From Flavobacterium sp. (GTDB taxonomy: Bacteria; Bacteroidota; Bacteroidia; Flavobacteriales; Flavobacteriaceae), in NCBI GenBank assembly GCA_016787805.1, contig JAEUTY010000043.1, positions 1-43,790 on the forward strand: DNA of 43,790 nt, given 5' to 3'. The position numbers were made by a program, and so were the translations under genes. The notes under the pieces are model-generated. The model saw only the letters and a program-made list of their open reading frames with translations, searched no databases and was not told where the DNA came from. Positions 1-9,418 of the stretch are shown here, in pieces. The stretch's first letter is position 1. Every line of letters begins with the position of its first letter.

Positions 1-2997
1 TTGAGTTAATTGGAATACACGTAATGCTTTGTCAATGGTTTGAACTTGCATTGTAGTCATATCCGTTACTCTGAAGCGGTAACCTTGAGCTCCTGAAACC
101 AAATTAGCATAAATGTATTGATCAATTGTAGCTAAGGTTGAACCACATTGTGAACCTTGAACTACGGTTACAATTGGTGTACAACCTTCGTCGATGTTAC
201 CATCACAGTTATTGTCAATTCCATCGTAACAAACTTCTGTTGCGCCTGGGTGAACAGCACCATTGTTGTCGTTGCAGTCTAAACTATTCAACACATATCC
301 TACTGGAGCCACACAAGCCGAAGTTGTAACTGCTGGATTTCCGTAGCCATCATTATCTGCATCTTGGTAGAATGTAATTCCTGTCAAGTTTAGGAAATCA
401 TTGTCATTGCAATCTGAGTTGTTTGTAACACCTACACATGCTGCATAAGTTGACGAACCCAATCCATCTCCATCATTATCAACATATAAAACAGTATTAG
501 GATAACAATCTGAGTTATTCGCAACTCCACAATCGGTTAATGTTGTAGAACCAAATCCATCACCATCTGCATCAGTGTATTGCAATTGGTTGTCATTACA
601 ATCGGTGTTATTAAACGTACCACAAGCCACTAAAACTAAAGGATTCCCAAAACCATCACCATCTGCATCTTGATAGGTCAAAGTTGTTGGATAACAGTCT
701 GAATTATTCGCAACTCCACAATCGGTTAATGTTGTAGAACCAAATCCATCACCATCAGCATCTGTGTATTGCAATTGGTTGTCATTACAATCGGTATTAT
801 TAAACGTACCACAAGCCACTAAAACTGAAGGATTCCCAAAACCATCACCATCTGCATCTTGATAGGTCAAAGTTGTAGGATAACAGTCTGAATTATTTGA
901 CACTCCACAATCGGTTAATGTTGTAGAACCAAATCCATCACCATCTGCATCAGTGTATTGCAATTGGTTGTCATTACAATCGGTGTTATTAAACGTCCCA
1001 CAAGCCACTAAAACTGAAGGATTCCCAAAACCATCACCATCACTATCTTGATAGGTCAAAGTTGTAGGATAACAATCTGAATTATTCGCAACTCCACAAT
1101 CGGTTAATGTTGTAGAACCAAAACCGTCGCCATCAGCATCAGTATATTGCAATTGGTTGTCATTACAATCGGTATTATTAAACGTACCACAAGCCACTAA
1201 AATTGAAGGATTCCCAAAACCATCGCCATCACTATCTTGATAGGTCAAAGTTGTTGGATAACAGTCTGAGTTATTTGAAACTCCACAATCGGTTAACGTT
1301 GTAGAACCAAATCCATCACCATCTGCATCAGTATATTGTAATTGGTTGTCGTTGCAATCGGTGTTGTTTGATGGTCCACAAGCTACTAAAATTGTTGCAT
1401 GTCCAAATCCATCGCCATCGGCATCTTGGTATTGGAGTTGATTATCATTACAATCAGAGTTATTAGTTACTCCACAGGCAACCCAGATATTGGCGCCAAA
1501 TCCATCGCTATCGCCATCTTGGTACTGAATCTGATTGTCGTTACAATCGAAATTATTTGATGGCCCACAAGCTACTAAAACAGCAGGATTGCCAAAACCA
1601 TCCCCATCGGCATCTTGGTATTGCAATTGGTTGTCATTACAATCAGAATTATTAGTTGGCCCAGATGGTGCGTATACATTTTGACCAAAACCATCGCCAT
1701 CATTGTCAACATAAGTTAGTAAATTATCATTTGAATCGATACTATTGGCCAATCCACAAGCTACTAAAACAGCGGCATTTCCAAAGCCATCGCCATCAGC
1801 ATCTTGGTATTGCAATTGATTATCGTTGCAATCAGAGTTATTAGTTACCCCACAAGCAACCCAGATATTGGCTCCAAATCCATCGCCATCGCCATCTTGG
1901 TACTGAATCTGATTGTCGTTACAATCGGAGTTGTTTGATGGTCCACAAGCTACTAAAATTGTTGCATGTCCAAATCCATCGCCATCAGCGTCTAAGTATT
2001 GTAATTGATTATCGTTGCAATCAGCACTATTGTCAACATATCCTGTAGGCGCTCCTGCACAACTTAGTTGAGCAACTGATGCATTACCAAAACCATCATT
2101 ATCAGCATCTTGATAGTATGTTGTAGGTGAACCAAATACAATTGAGTAGTTATTTCCAGCATTATCATCCCAAAGTAAAGTTGCCAAGGTTCTATCCATT
2201 TCAGAATCGGTAGTAATTTGCGCTAAAGAACGAGTGCTGCTGTAAACATAATAATAAACTGTAGTATTACAACTTGGAGGCGGAATTGTTGCTGTCCATG
2301 ATGTACCAGAACCAGAGGCTTGCACCACTGAAGTTGACGAAGTAAAATCGTTAGTTCCTACTCTATATCTAACATAAATCTTTTGCTCAGGAGAAGGAAC
2401 TCCTGCAGTTGTAATATTGATTACTGCTTGTCCTCCAACAAGTGTCTGACTAGTACGAAAAGCCTGCACAACAATACTAGAGGTATATCCAACGTAATAT
2501 TTTGCATTGGTTCCCGTATAACCACAGTCGTTAAAAACAAAATTGTATTGCCCTGTTGTTGACATATTCAATCCCATGTCATTTCCACTATTGTATGCAG
2601 AGATGTTGTTGATTGCATCAACCGTACCTGAGCCAATACCACTAAACACCCATTTATTTTGGAACCTATTGCTCAATGGGCCTGAAATGAATAAAAATCC
2701 GTTTCCATTACCACCTGTCATATTTACTGGTGTTACATTACCTCCAGAATTTTGTACATTAATATTGGTCACCCATTGCCCTCTACCATCGGTTGGGTTT
2801 CCTGAAGGTGTTGAAACTCTACGGTAATAACAGGTTCTATAATCGGCATTGTAAGGAGTAGTTACATAGCTATTAAATGATCCTACAACTTGAACTGGCT
2901 CTCCACTAAAAATATTCTGAGCTTCAGTGGGTATAGCCAATAAAAACAGCACTAAATAGATTAGTGTATTTACACTTTTTAGTATAGTTCTTTTCAT
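1..2997 (-). CDS. T9SS-type secreted protein with long MopE/calcium-motif repeat array (partial, runs off left edge)
   Basis: The frame is open from an ATG at 2997 to base 1 (999 codons) with no stop, so the C-terminus lies outside the window. It starts MKRTILKSVNTLIYLVLFLL and has a signal peptide ending near TEAQ. Residues 30-290 are a non-repetitive secreted region that I do not recognise. Residues about 290-880 hold some 18 modules of about 31 residues built on DxDGDGFG...CG..NNSDCND, like thrombospondin type-3 or MopE putative metal-binding repeats. A MopE-type motif, EVCYDGIDNNCDGNIDEGC, follows. The last visible residues (SQCGSTLATIDQYIYANLV... then GYRFRVTDM) begin the same ~100-residue module found in the two downstream genes, so a T9SS sorting domain beyond the edge is likely. 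The paired Asp residues and Cys suggest Ca2+ binding and disulfides outside the cell. The ligand or adhesive role is unknown. Confidence 0.85.
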   Translation of the reverse strand, partial: MKRTILKSVNTLIYLVLFLLAIPTEAQNIFSGEPVQVVGSFNSYVTTPYNADYRTCYYRRVSTPSGNPTDGRGQWVTNINVQNSGGNVTPVNMTGGNGNGFLFISGPLSNRFQNKWVFSGIGSGTVDAINNISAYNSGNDMGLNMSTTGQYNFVFNDCGYTGTNAKYYVGYTSSIVVQAFRTSQTLVGGQAVINITTAGVPSPEQKIYVRYRVGTNDFTSSTSVVQASGSGTSWTATIPPPSCNTTVYYYVYSSTRSLAQITTDSEMDRTLATLLWDDNAGNNYSIVFGSPTTYYQDADNDGFGNASVAQLSCAGAPTGYVDNSADCNDNQLQYLDADGDGFGHATILVACGPSNNSDCNDNQIQYQDGDGDGFGANIWVACGVTNNSDCNDNQLQYQDADGDGFGNAAVLVACGLANSIDSNDNLLTYVDNDGDGFGQNVYAPSGPTNNSDCNDNQLQYQDADGDGFGNPAVLVACGPSNNFDCNDNQIQYQDGDSDGFGANIWVACGVTNNSDCNDNQLQYQDADGDGFGHATILVACGPSNNTDCNDNQLQYTDADGDGFGSTTLTDCGVSNNSDCYPTTLTYQDSDGDGFGNPSILVACGTFNNTDCNDNQLQYTDADGDGFGSTTLTDCGVANNSDCYPTTLTYQDSDGDGFGNPSVLVACGTFNNTDCNDNQLQYTDADGDGFGSTTLTDCGVSNNSDCYPTTLTYQDADGDGFGNPSVLVACGTFNNTDCNDNQLQYTDADGDGFGSTTLTDCGVANNSDCYPTTLTYQDADGDGFGNPLVLVACGTFNNTDCNDNQLQYTDADGDGFGSTTLTDCGVANNSDCYPNTVLYVDNDGDGLGSSTYAACVGVTNNSDCNDNDFLNLTGITFYQDADNDGYGNPAVTTSACVAPVGYVLNSLDCNDNNGAVHPGATEVCYDGIDNNCDGNIDEGCTPIVTVVQGSQCGSTLATIDQYIYANLVSGAQGYRFRVTDMTTMQVQTIDKALRVFQLTQ
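355..2125 (-). repeat. Tandem repeat coding for DGDGFG modules, 189-bp period
   Basis: The same landmark (aatcggttaa) recurs at 531, 720, 909, 1098 and 1287. A second landmark (ccacaagctac) recurs at 1376, 1565, 1754 and 1943. Every step is 189 bases (63 codons, two modules of 31 and 32 residues). The copies between 531 and about 1380 are nearly identical, while those from 1380 to 2030 are more diverged. The frame is preserved throughout, which shows coding selection and growth by unequal exchange of a two-module unit. Confidence 0.9.
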
Positions 2998-3318
2998 AAA
3001 AAATGGTTTTAATTTAATTTTTAGACTTATTGCGATTTGTATAATTAGCATCGACTAACTTCACTCTCTTTTTTGAATAATTTATTTTTTTAACTTTTAA
3101 AGTTATAAATTATAATTAATACTATTAAGTTTTACATCTTAAAATCTTAAACTACAACGTTTTCGTGTTGATAAAAACATTGTCAATCTATAATTACTAC
3201 TTAATAATTTTCAAATTACGCAAAACCGAGAAAAAGAAAGTATACGTCATTTTACGTATTTTTTATTAAAAAACCTCTTCAATTTCTCGAAGAGGCTCCT
3301 ATTAAATCAATTGTAAGA
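2998..3318. other. Intergenic region, no gene seen
   Basis: This 321-base AT-rich gap lies between two minus-strand genes. I see no open frame with coding character. The right end (3268-3295) holds the terminator of the gene ending at 3319. The rest must contain the promoter and leader of the left-edge gene, but I could not find a convincing TAnnTTTG box with a TTG 17-23 bases upstream. Confidence 0.6.
3268..3295 (-). terminator. Rho-independent terminator of the MopE-repeat cargo gene
   Basis: Read on the minus strand, GCCTCTTC, an 8-base loop, then GAAGAGG is followed by a T-run. It begins about 25 bases after the stop codon of the gene ending at 3319. Confidence 0.75.
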
Positions 3319-6300
3319 TTATTTTTTAATCACACGTTGAACTCTTTGTTCATCTCCTTGAGAAACAATTACATTGTATATTCCTGAAGGATAGGAAGCT
3401 CCTATTTGCAATTCATTAAATTCTGACACTTCTGCACTTTGTTCTTCCACTAATCTTCCTAACATATCATACACTTTTACATTAACAACTTCTTCTGATG
3501 AAGTTTTTACACTCAATTGGAAGCTTTCAGAAAATGGGTTTGGATAGGTCGCTATCTGTAAGTCTAAATTTGTAGGCGTTACTGCTCTTGCTCCTCCTGG
3601 AGTTGTAAGTGTACAAACTTTTCCATAAGGACCAAAAACTCCATTAATTTCGAGCGCTACTTGCACTGAATAAGTCGTGGCTGGCAATAAACTTGGCACT
3701 GTATTCAAATTAAAAATACGAATAGGTCGGTCAAATGAATACGTAAAAGGTCCATTTGTAAATCGAAATCTATAGGTTGTAGCGCCTGAAAAAGAATCAG
3801 CATAAATCAGCACATTACTATTGGTTAACACGATATCACATTGCGAAAGTTGTAATTGAGAAGTCGGGAAACTTGGTGTAGTAATTGTACACGGTGCTCC
3901 GTAAGGCAAATACAATCCATTAGTGTTTTTAACCGCTACTTCTATTGCATAAGTTGTGTTGTATTCAGGGTTCGAAAAATTTGTCATGCGAATGTCTCGA
4001 ATAGGTCTACTAATTTCTTCTTGCGCTGAAGTCAACAAGTTGGTTATTCTGAATTTATAACCCGTTGAGTAAGGAACATTATCGGCAAAAATAACATCGT
4101 TCATTGTAGTCAACGAAGAGCCACATTGAGCCGCTTGAATTGTTGTTGTAGTAGCTGGCGTTGTTACTGTGCATGGCAAACCATAGAAAGGTTGCCAAAC
4201 ATTGTTGTAACGAACAGAAACTTCAATTTGATACGATCGATTAAATGCGTAGTTTCCTAATTGAGTAATGGCAAAAACACGTAACGCTCGATCAATAATT
4301 TGCACTTGATTTGTCGTTAAATCGGTCACTTTAAAACGATAACCTTGAGCTGCTGGAACTAAATTGGCATAAATATTTGAGCTGATTAATGGAAGCGTAG
4401 CTCCACACTGAGAACTCTGAATCACTGTAACAATTGGTGTACAACCTTCGTCAATTGTTCCGTCACAATTGTTATCAATTCCATCATAACATACTTCTGT
4501 TGCATTCGGATGAACAGCATTATTTGAGTCGTTACAATCTCCACTACTTGATGCTCCACAGGCTACTTGAACAGTTGTTCCAAAACCATCGCCATCTGCA
4601 TCTAAATATTCAATTTGTGTATCATTACAATCTGAATTATTTGCAACGCCACAAGCAGCTAATAGTGACGACCCGAATCCGTCACCATCATGATCATTGT
4701 ATTGTAATTGTGCATCATTGCAATCCGAATTATTAGCAACTCCACAAGCTACTTGAGTTGTTGAACCAAATCCATCGCCATCTGCATCTGAATATTGAAG
4801 TTGTGCATCATTACAGTCTGAATTATTAACAACACCACAAGCTACTTGAGTTGTTGAACCAAATCCATCCCCATCTGCATCTGAATATTGAAGTTGCGCA
4901 TCATTGCAATCTGAATTATTCGTTACACCACAAGCTACCTGAGTTGTTGAACCAAACCCATCACCATCTGCATCTGAATATTGAAGTTGCGCATCATTAC
5001 AGTCTGAATTATTAGCAACGCCACAAGCTACCTGAGTTGTTGAACCAAATCCATCGCCATCAGCGTCTAAATATTGAATTTGAGAATCATTACAATCAGA
5101 ACTATTTGTTACATATCCTGTTGGCATTCCTGTACAACTCAACTGAGAAGCAAGTGGATTACCAAAGCCATCACCATCAGAATCTTGATAATACGTTGCA
5201 TTAGGCAAAACGGTTATAGCTGTAACACTTGAACTTGAAGCACAAAGTGTAGTTGGATTAGTGGATGTTGCTGTGAAAGACTGATCTGACACTAGCTTAG
5301 CATAAACTGTTGACGTCGTTTGACCTGTGTAGGCATTTGAAGCCAAAGCATCAGTATAAAGTCCAGTTTGTGGCGACCAAGTAACAAACGATTTTGTTCC
5401 TAAAATTGAAACATTATCTATAGCCCAATACCAATCCCAGGTAGCCGAGTAATTGAAGCGAATTTTGATATTATTATTCCCTACAAAACTATTCAAACTA
5501 ATTGATACTAAAGCAAAAGCATTATCTGCACCTTGGTTAGTGTTATATGAAGCTAAATCTGTAGTAGACCAAGTGGTACCACCGTTTGTTGAAATTTGAA
5601 CTTTAGCTGTATCACCAGTTGCTACTCTATAGTAGTGGTAGAAACTTAATGTTGCAGTTGCATAACCAGTCAAATCAATAGTAGGAGATATTAATCGAGT
5701 ACTTGTGGTGCTTCCTGAACCTTGATCATCGCTATTGGACAAATAAAATTGTGAATTATCATTACTATTAAAAACATCCACATCATAAGCATAACTATTG
5801 GGTCTTAATTTCCAAGCTGCATCAGCAGTTGTCCCACCAGTTGAGGTGTTTTCTAATGTCCAATTATTGGAAGCACCATTAAAATTTTCACTTAAAATTG
5901 GAACGGTTGTTAATCCACCAGTTGCTACCAAAGTTGTTATTTCATTAGCACAAACAGTAGCTGAAGAAGGAGTAACCGTTAAAGCTGTTGGTTTTGGGTT
6001 TACAGTCAAAACAGCTGCATTAGAAGAAATGGTATTACACGAACTAATAGCATCAACTGTGTAAGAAGCTGCATCAGAAAGCGAAAGCGAAGCAAAAGTT
6101 AAACTGTTGGAAGTTTGACCACCTATAGCTACATTATTTCTTTTCCACTGATACGAAGTAGCATTAGTTGCGCTAACCGATAACGTGACAGAAGCACCTT
6201 CACAAGCAGAAACTGAACTTGGCTGTGTAGTAATGGAAGTTAATGCACAAGAAGAGCCTGAAATAACTACATTTCGGTTTCGGAACCGTCTATTACTTCC

Positions 6301-6576
6301 ATCCGATTCCCATGCATACACACGAATGGTAAAACTTCCCCCAGTGGGAACTACGTACGAAAGTCCAGTAAAACTTTGAGCTGTTTGCGAAGTTGAATTC
6401 GAATTAAAATTAGAACCTATTTGAGTTCCAGCCGTTGCAAATCCATCAAACGAATAATAAACTGCACAAACCCAATTCCCATTTGTCACACTATGATTGA
6501 GTGTTACCGAACTTACCGTAATCTTATTTCCAGCAGTAGGCGTTACTTGGTACTGATAATATTCATTTTGATTCAA
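3319..6576 (-). CDS. T9SS cargo protein body: Ig-like, jelly-roll, MopE repeats, three Cys modules, type A sorting domain (downstream part of an interrupted gene)
   Basis: This is the 1085-codon open stretch after an in-frame TAA (6628-6630). The first ATG here is not a natural start because it has no signal peptide and the coding sense continues upstream in the same frame. Order by residue of this stretch: N-terminal beta-rich region 1-110; Ig-like domain about 112-194 (ITTQPSSVSACEGASVTL, YQWKRN); MAM-like or immune-inhibitor-like jelly roll about 215-394 (SENFNGASNNW, STRLISPTIDLTGYATATLS, WYWAIDNVSILG); seven DGDGFG modules about 459-700 at a 93-bp period; MopE motif EVCYDGIDNNCDGTIDEGC; three ~100-residue modules each starting near (S/A)QC and ending near CT(V/I/L)TTP, about 715-995; sorting domain about 1000-1085 (YPNPFSESFQL, VKVYDMLGRLVEE, YPSGIYNVIVSQGD). 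The domains indicate a cell-surface or secreted adhesin-like protein attached through T9SS. If the stop is real, this part is probably not exported. Confidence 0.8.
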   Translation of the reverse strand: MNQNEYYQYQVTPTAGNKITVSSVTLNHSVTNGNWVCAVYYSFDGFATAGTQIGSNFNSNSTSQTAQSFTGLSYVVPTGGSFTIRVYAWESDGSNRRFRNRNVVISGSSCALTSITTQPSSVSACEGASVTLSVSATNATSYQWKRNNVAIGGQTSNSLTFASLSLSDAASYTVDAISSCNTISSNAAVLTVNPKPTALTVTPSSATVCANEITTLVATGGLTTVPILSENFNGASNNWTLENTSTGGTTADAAWKLRPNSYAYDVDVFNSNDNSQFYLSNSDDQGSGSTTSTRLISPTIDLTGYATATLSFYHYYRVATGDTAKVQISTNGGTTWSTTDLASYNTNQGADNAFALVSISLNSFVGNNNIKIRFNYSATWDWYWAIDNVSILGTKSFVTWSPQTGLYTDALASNAYTGQTTSTVYAKLVSDQSFTATSTNPTTLCASSSSVTAITVLPNATYYQDSDGDGFGNPLASQLSCTGMPTGYVTNSSDCNDSQIQYLDADGDGFGSTTQVACGVANNSDCNDAQLQYSDADGDGFGSTTQVACGVTNNSDCNDAQLQYSDADGDGFGSTTQVACGVVNNSDCNDAQLQYSDADGDGFGSTTQVACGVANNSDCNDAQLQYNDHDGDGFGSSLLAACGVANNSDCNDTQIEYLDADGDGFGTTVQVACGASSSGDCNDSNNAVHPNATEVCYDGIDNNCDGTIDEGCTPIVTVIQSSQCGATLPLISSNIYANLVPAAQGYRFKVTDLTTNQVQIIDRALRVFAITQLGNYAFNRSYQIEVSVRYNNVWQPFYGLPCTVTTPATTTTIQAAQCGSSLTTMNDVIFADNVPYSTGYKFRITNLLTSAQEEISRPIRDIRMTNFSNPEYNTTYAIEVAVKNTNGLYLPYGAPCTITTPSFPTSQLQLSQCDIVLTNSNVLIYADSFSGATTYRFRFTNGPFTYSFDRPIRIFNLNTVPSLLPATTYSVQVALEINGVFGPYGKVCTLTTPGGARAVTPTNLDLQIATYPNPFSESFQLSVKTSSEEVVNVKVYDMLGRLVEEQSAEVSEFNELQIGASYPSGIYNVIVSQGDEQRVQRVIKK
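4545..5185 (-). repeat. 93-bp tandem repeats coding for DGDGFG modules
   Basis: A landmark (ttgaacc) recurs at 4761, 4854, 4947 and 5040, exactly 93 bases (31 codons) apart. The coded unit runs from CNDAQLQYSDADGDGFG to STTQVACGVANNSD. Outer copies are more diverged. It has the same module type as the left-edge gene, but the repeated unit is one module instead of two. Confidence 0.88.
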
Positions 6577-6627
6577 ACTTCCAGCATCATTCGCCCAGCC
6601 TGCAGTCGTAATTCCGTCAGCAGAACT

Positions 6628-6906
6628 TTAAGTCGGAGTGTTAATACCAGAGCCATTTGATGCAGCAGCAGCGGAAATTGTTCCGGCTGTAGTTGCGTTA
6701 CCATTGGATGTTAGGTTCCACGTTGAAGAAAATGTTTGCGCATTTGATTCTGCACTGATAATAACTAACAGCAGAATCATTAATTTAAATTTGTTTAATG
6801 TCAACAAATTAGAACAGAGTTTGGGTTGCAATAATCCAAAGTAACCTTTCCAAAGCCAAATCAACATTCTATGTTGACTTAGCACATTCGAGTAATTTTT
6901 TTTCAT
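6628..6906 (-). pseudogene. N-terminal fragment (signal peptide) of the interrupted T9SS cargo gene
   Basis: The 92-codon frame begins MKKNYSNVLSQHRMLIWLWK, has a hydrophobic segment LMILLLVIISAESNAQ typical of an extended flavobacterial signal peptide, and ends SNGSGINTPT followed by TAA. The next codons in the same frame read SSADGITTAGWANDAGSLNQ and join directly to the 1085-codon body ending at 3319. The 51 bases between the stop and the first ATG of the body are a multiple of three. Fragment and body are therefore one 1195-codon gene (3319-6906) broken by one nonsense codon. One base change would restore a sense codon (for example TTA, TAC or CAA). Recent inactivation, a sequencing error, or (less likely) readthrough are all possible. 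Confidence 0.75.
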
Positions 6907-7129
6907 TTGATTGTTGTTTATTTTGTTGAATTAAAATTGATAAAAATTTCATCCATAAAAGCTCATCTCTTTTATAAACAATTGATTTTAAAAATTTTAA
7001 CATGTACAAAGTGAGTTAATAACAGCTATACAAATTGAAATAACTCGTTGAAATTTCAAAAAAATCGTTTAACGGATTACAACTTGTTTTTCATCCCCAA
7101 AAACTTGCTTTTTAACTTGTGAGAAAATT

Positions 7130-7168
7130 AATATAAAATAAAAACTCTCCAATTTTTTGAAGAGTTTT
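7130..7168 (-). terminator. Rho-independent terminator of the RCC1-repeat gene
   Basis: On the minus strand, AAAACTCT, a 12-base loop, and AGAGTTTT is followed by TATTTTAT. It lies about 20 bases after the stop of the gene ending at 7187. Confidence 0.65.
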
Positions 7169-7186
7169 TAAAAAGATTTTAGCTTC

Positions 7187-9418
7187 TTATCGCTTGATTA
7201 TTCTTATATTTTTGACCCAATTACCTTGAGAAATTGTGACATTATAAATGCCACTTGGGTAATTTAAACCCATTTCTAACTGCGAAATTTCGGTAGTTTC
7301 AACCAGTCTGTTTTCAATAACATGACCCAACATATCATATACTTTTATTGACACCATTTCTTTTTCATTAGAAATCAATTCCAATTTAAAATTATTTTCA
7401 AACGGATTTGGATAGGCAACTATATTCCATTCTTTTTTATCATTCTTTTCAACATTTTCATACTTACCAACTAAAGAAGGCGTTGTTAAAGTACATACTT
7501 TACCATATGGCCCGAAAACACCATTTATCTCTAAAGCTACTTGAACGGAGTAAGTTGTTCCATTCAATAATCCTGGAACAGTATTCAAATTGAACGATCG
7601 ATTAGGTCGATCAAAAACATAGGCGAAAGCACCATTTACAAATTTAAAACGATAGGTTGAAGCCCCTGAATACGAATCGGCATAAATAGTTGTATTCATA
7701 TCGGTTATCAAAACATCGCATTGTGAATTCTGCAACTGTGAGGTTGGAAAGCTTGGTGTAGTAATATTACATAAAGCTCCGTAAGGCAAATAGGTTCCAT
7801 TAGTGTTTTTCACAGCAACCTCAACTGAATAGGTTGTGTTGAATTCGGGACTCGAAAAATCAGTCATTCTAACATCGCGAATAGGTCGTTCAATTTCTTC
7901 TTGACTGGAAGACAGCAAATTTGTAATTCTAAATTTATATCCTGATGCATAAGGCACATTATCGGCAAAAATCGTATCGCTCATGTTTGTTAACACTGTA
8001 TTACATTGACTCGCTTGAACTTGAGTAGTAGTAGCAGGTGTTGTTACGGTACATGGCAAACCTATATAGGGCTGCCATACATTATTGTATTTGATCGAGA
8101 CTTCAATCTTGTAAGCTCTATCAAATGCATAATTACCAAGTTGTGTTATTTGAAAAACACGTAAAACTCTATCAATTGTTTGAATTTGGTTAGTTACTAA
8201 ATCAGTAACCTTAAAACGATAGCCTTGAGCAACCGAAATAGGATTTGCATAAACTTGTTGGTTAATTGTTGACAAAGTAGCTCCACACTGTGCATTTTGC
8301 ACTTTTGAAACACAAGTTCCAATAATTACAAACGTGTTGGTTGTCGGGTTGGTTCCGTTGCCCAATTGCAAAAATTGATCATCACCACTTCCCACAATAA
8401 CACCATCATTATTTACAGCCATCGAATGGTAAACTCCAGCCGAAGCCATCAGCCAATTTGTAGCCACTCCAACTTGGGTAGGAACCGATTTTTGTGTATT
8501 GGTAGCATCACCTAATTGTCCGAACGTATTAAAACCCCAAGTCCAAAGTGTTCCATTGGTTTTAAGAGCGCTCACATGATAAAACTTCGTTGACACCGAC
8601 TTCCAGTTGGTATCTGTTCCTATTTGCATTGGATTTAATCGGTCAAGTAAAGTCCCATCGCCTAAATTTCCTTCGTAATTAGCGCCCCAACTCCAAAGCG
8701 TTCCATTACTTTTGATGGCCAATGCATAACTATCACCTCCGTCAATAGATTTCCAATTGTTGGCTGTTCCAATTTGAGTAGGCATTGTGTAAAAATTTAT
8801 TGTTCCATCACCCATTTGTCCAAAAGAATTATCTCCCCAACCCCATAATGTTCCATCCGTTTTGATAGCATGCGAGAAATAAGCACCCGTACCAATGGCT
8901 TTAAATGTACTACCTACAGCAATTTGAGTGGGAACAAGTACGTCGGTGGTTGTACCATTACCTACTTGTGCGGCAAAATTCCAACCCCAACCCCATAATG
9001 TTCCGTTGGTTTTTAATGCTAACGTATGCGAGCTTCCCGCTGAAATGGTTTGCCAATCAGTATCCATACTAATTTGGATTGGAGTATTGGACATATTCAC
9101 CACTCCTCCATCACCGATTTGCCCTCCAAAATTATCGCCCCAGGCCCAAAGCGTTCCATCAGTTTTAATAGCTACCACATGATTTTCTCCACACGAAACT
9201 TCTTTCCAATTTGCATCCGTTCCAACTTGAGTTGGAACATTTTTAGCTACGAAATTCCCTGTCCCTAATTGTCCAAAATCATTGTCACCCCAAGCCCAAA
9301 GAGTTCCGTCAGATTTTACTCCTAAAGTGCTTTGATAGCCTGCCGATACGCTTTGCCAACATTGGGCATTTGTGATAGTGTAAAACAACACTATAAATAC
9401 TAAAGTAATTTTTTTCAT
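7187..9418 (-). CDS. T9SS-secreted RCC1-repeat protein with type A sorting domain
   Basis: 743 residues. The signal peptide ends about residue 18 (LFYTITNAQ). Residues 20-369 contain seven RCC1-like repeats of about 50 residues, each with a HxxA(I/L)KxxGTLWxWG core and a GQLGxG-type turn, enough for a seven-bladed propeller. Residues about 370-650 are three ~100-residue modules nearly identical to those of the neighbouring cargo gene (QCGATLSTINQQVYAN, VTDLVTNQIQTIDRVLRVF, GLPCTVTTP). Residues about 653-743 form a T9SS type A sorting domain (YPNPFENNFKLEL, VKVYDMLGHVIEN, YPSGIYNVTISQG). RCC1 propellers are usually protein-binding platforms, so a secreted version suggests surface binding or adhesion, but the ligand is unknown. 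It lies in the same direction as the two other cargo genes, with its own terminator. Confidence 0.88.
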   Translation of the reverse strand: MKKITLVFIVLFYTITNAQCWQSVSAGYQSTLGVKSDGTLWAWGDNDFGQLGTGNFVAKNVPTQVGTDANWKEVSCGENHVVAIKTDGTLWAWGDNFGGQIGDGGVVNMSNTPIQISMDTDWQTISAGSSHTLALKTNGTLWGWGWNFAAQVGNGTTTDVLVPTQIAVGSTFKAIGTGAYFSHAIKTDGTLWGWGDNSFGQMGDGTINFYTMPTQIGTANNWKSIDGGDSYALAIKSNGTLWSWGANYEGNLGDGTLLDRLNPMQIGTDTNWKSVSTKFYHVSALKTNGTLWTWGFNTFGQLGDATNTQKSVPTQVGVATNWLMASAGVYHSMAVNNDGVIVGSGDDQFLQLGNGTNPTTNTFVIIGTCVSKVQNAQCGATLSTINQQVYANPISVAQGYRFKVTDLVTNQIQTIDRVLRVFQITQLGNYAFDRAYKIEVSIKYNNVWQPYIGLPCTVTTPATTTQVQASQCNTVLTNMSDTIFADNVPYASGYKFRITNLLSSSQEEIERPIRDVRMTDFSSPEFNTTYSVEVAVKNTNGTYLPYGALCNITTPSFPTSQLQNSQCDVLITDMNTTIYADSYSGASTYRFKFVNGAFAYVFDRPNRSFNLNTVPGLLNGTTYSVQVALEINGVFGPYGKVCTLTTPSLVGKYENVEKNDKKEWNIVAYPNPFENNFKLELISNEKEMVSIKVYDMLGHVIENRLVETTEISQLEMGLNYPSGIYNVTISQGNWVKNIRIIKR

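Noticed and set aside
355-2125. Regular repeats that could be taken for a CRISPR array
   Set aside because: The 189-bp period is a multiple of three, the frame is open throughout and the repeat codes for DGDGFG modules; there are no unique spacers and no cas genes.
4434-4736. His/Gln/Asn-rich frames opposite the repeat arrays (also 138-329 and 1656-1844)
   Set aside because: They are antisense shadows of the DGDGFG modules with no start context and no family resemblance.
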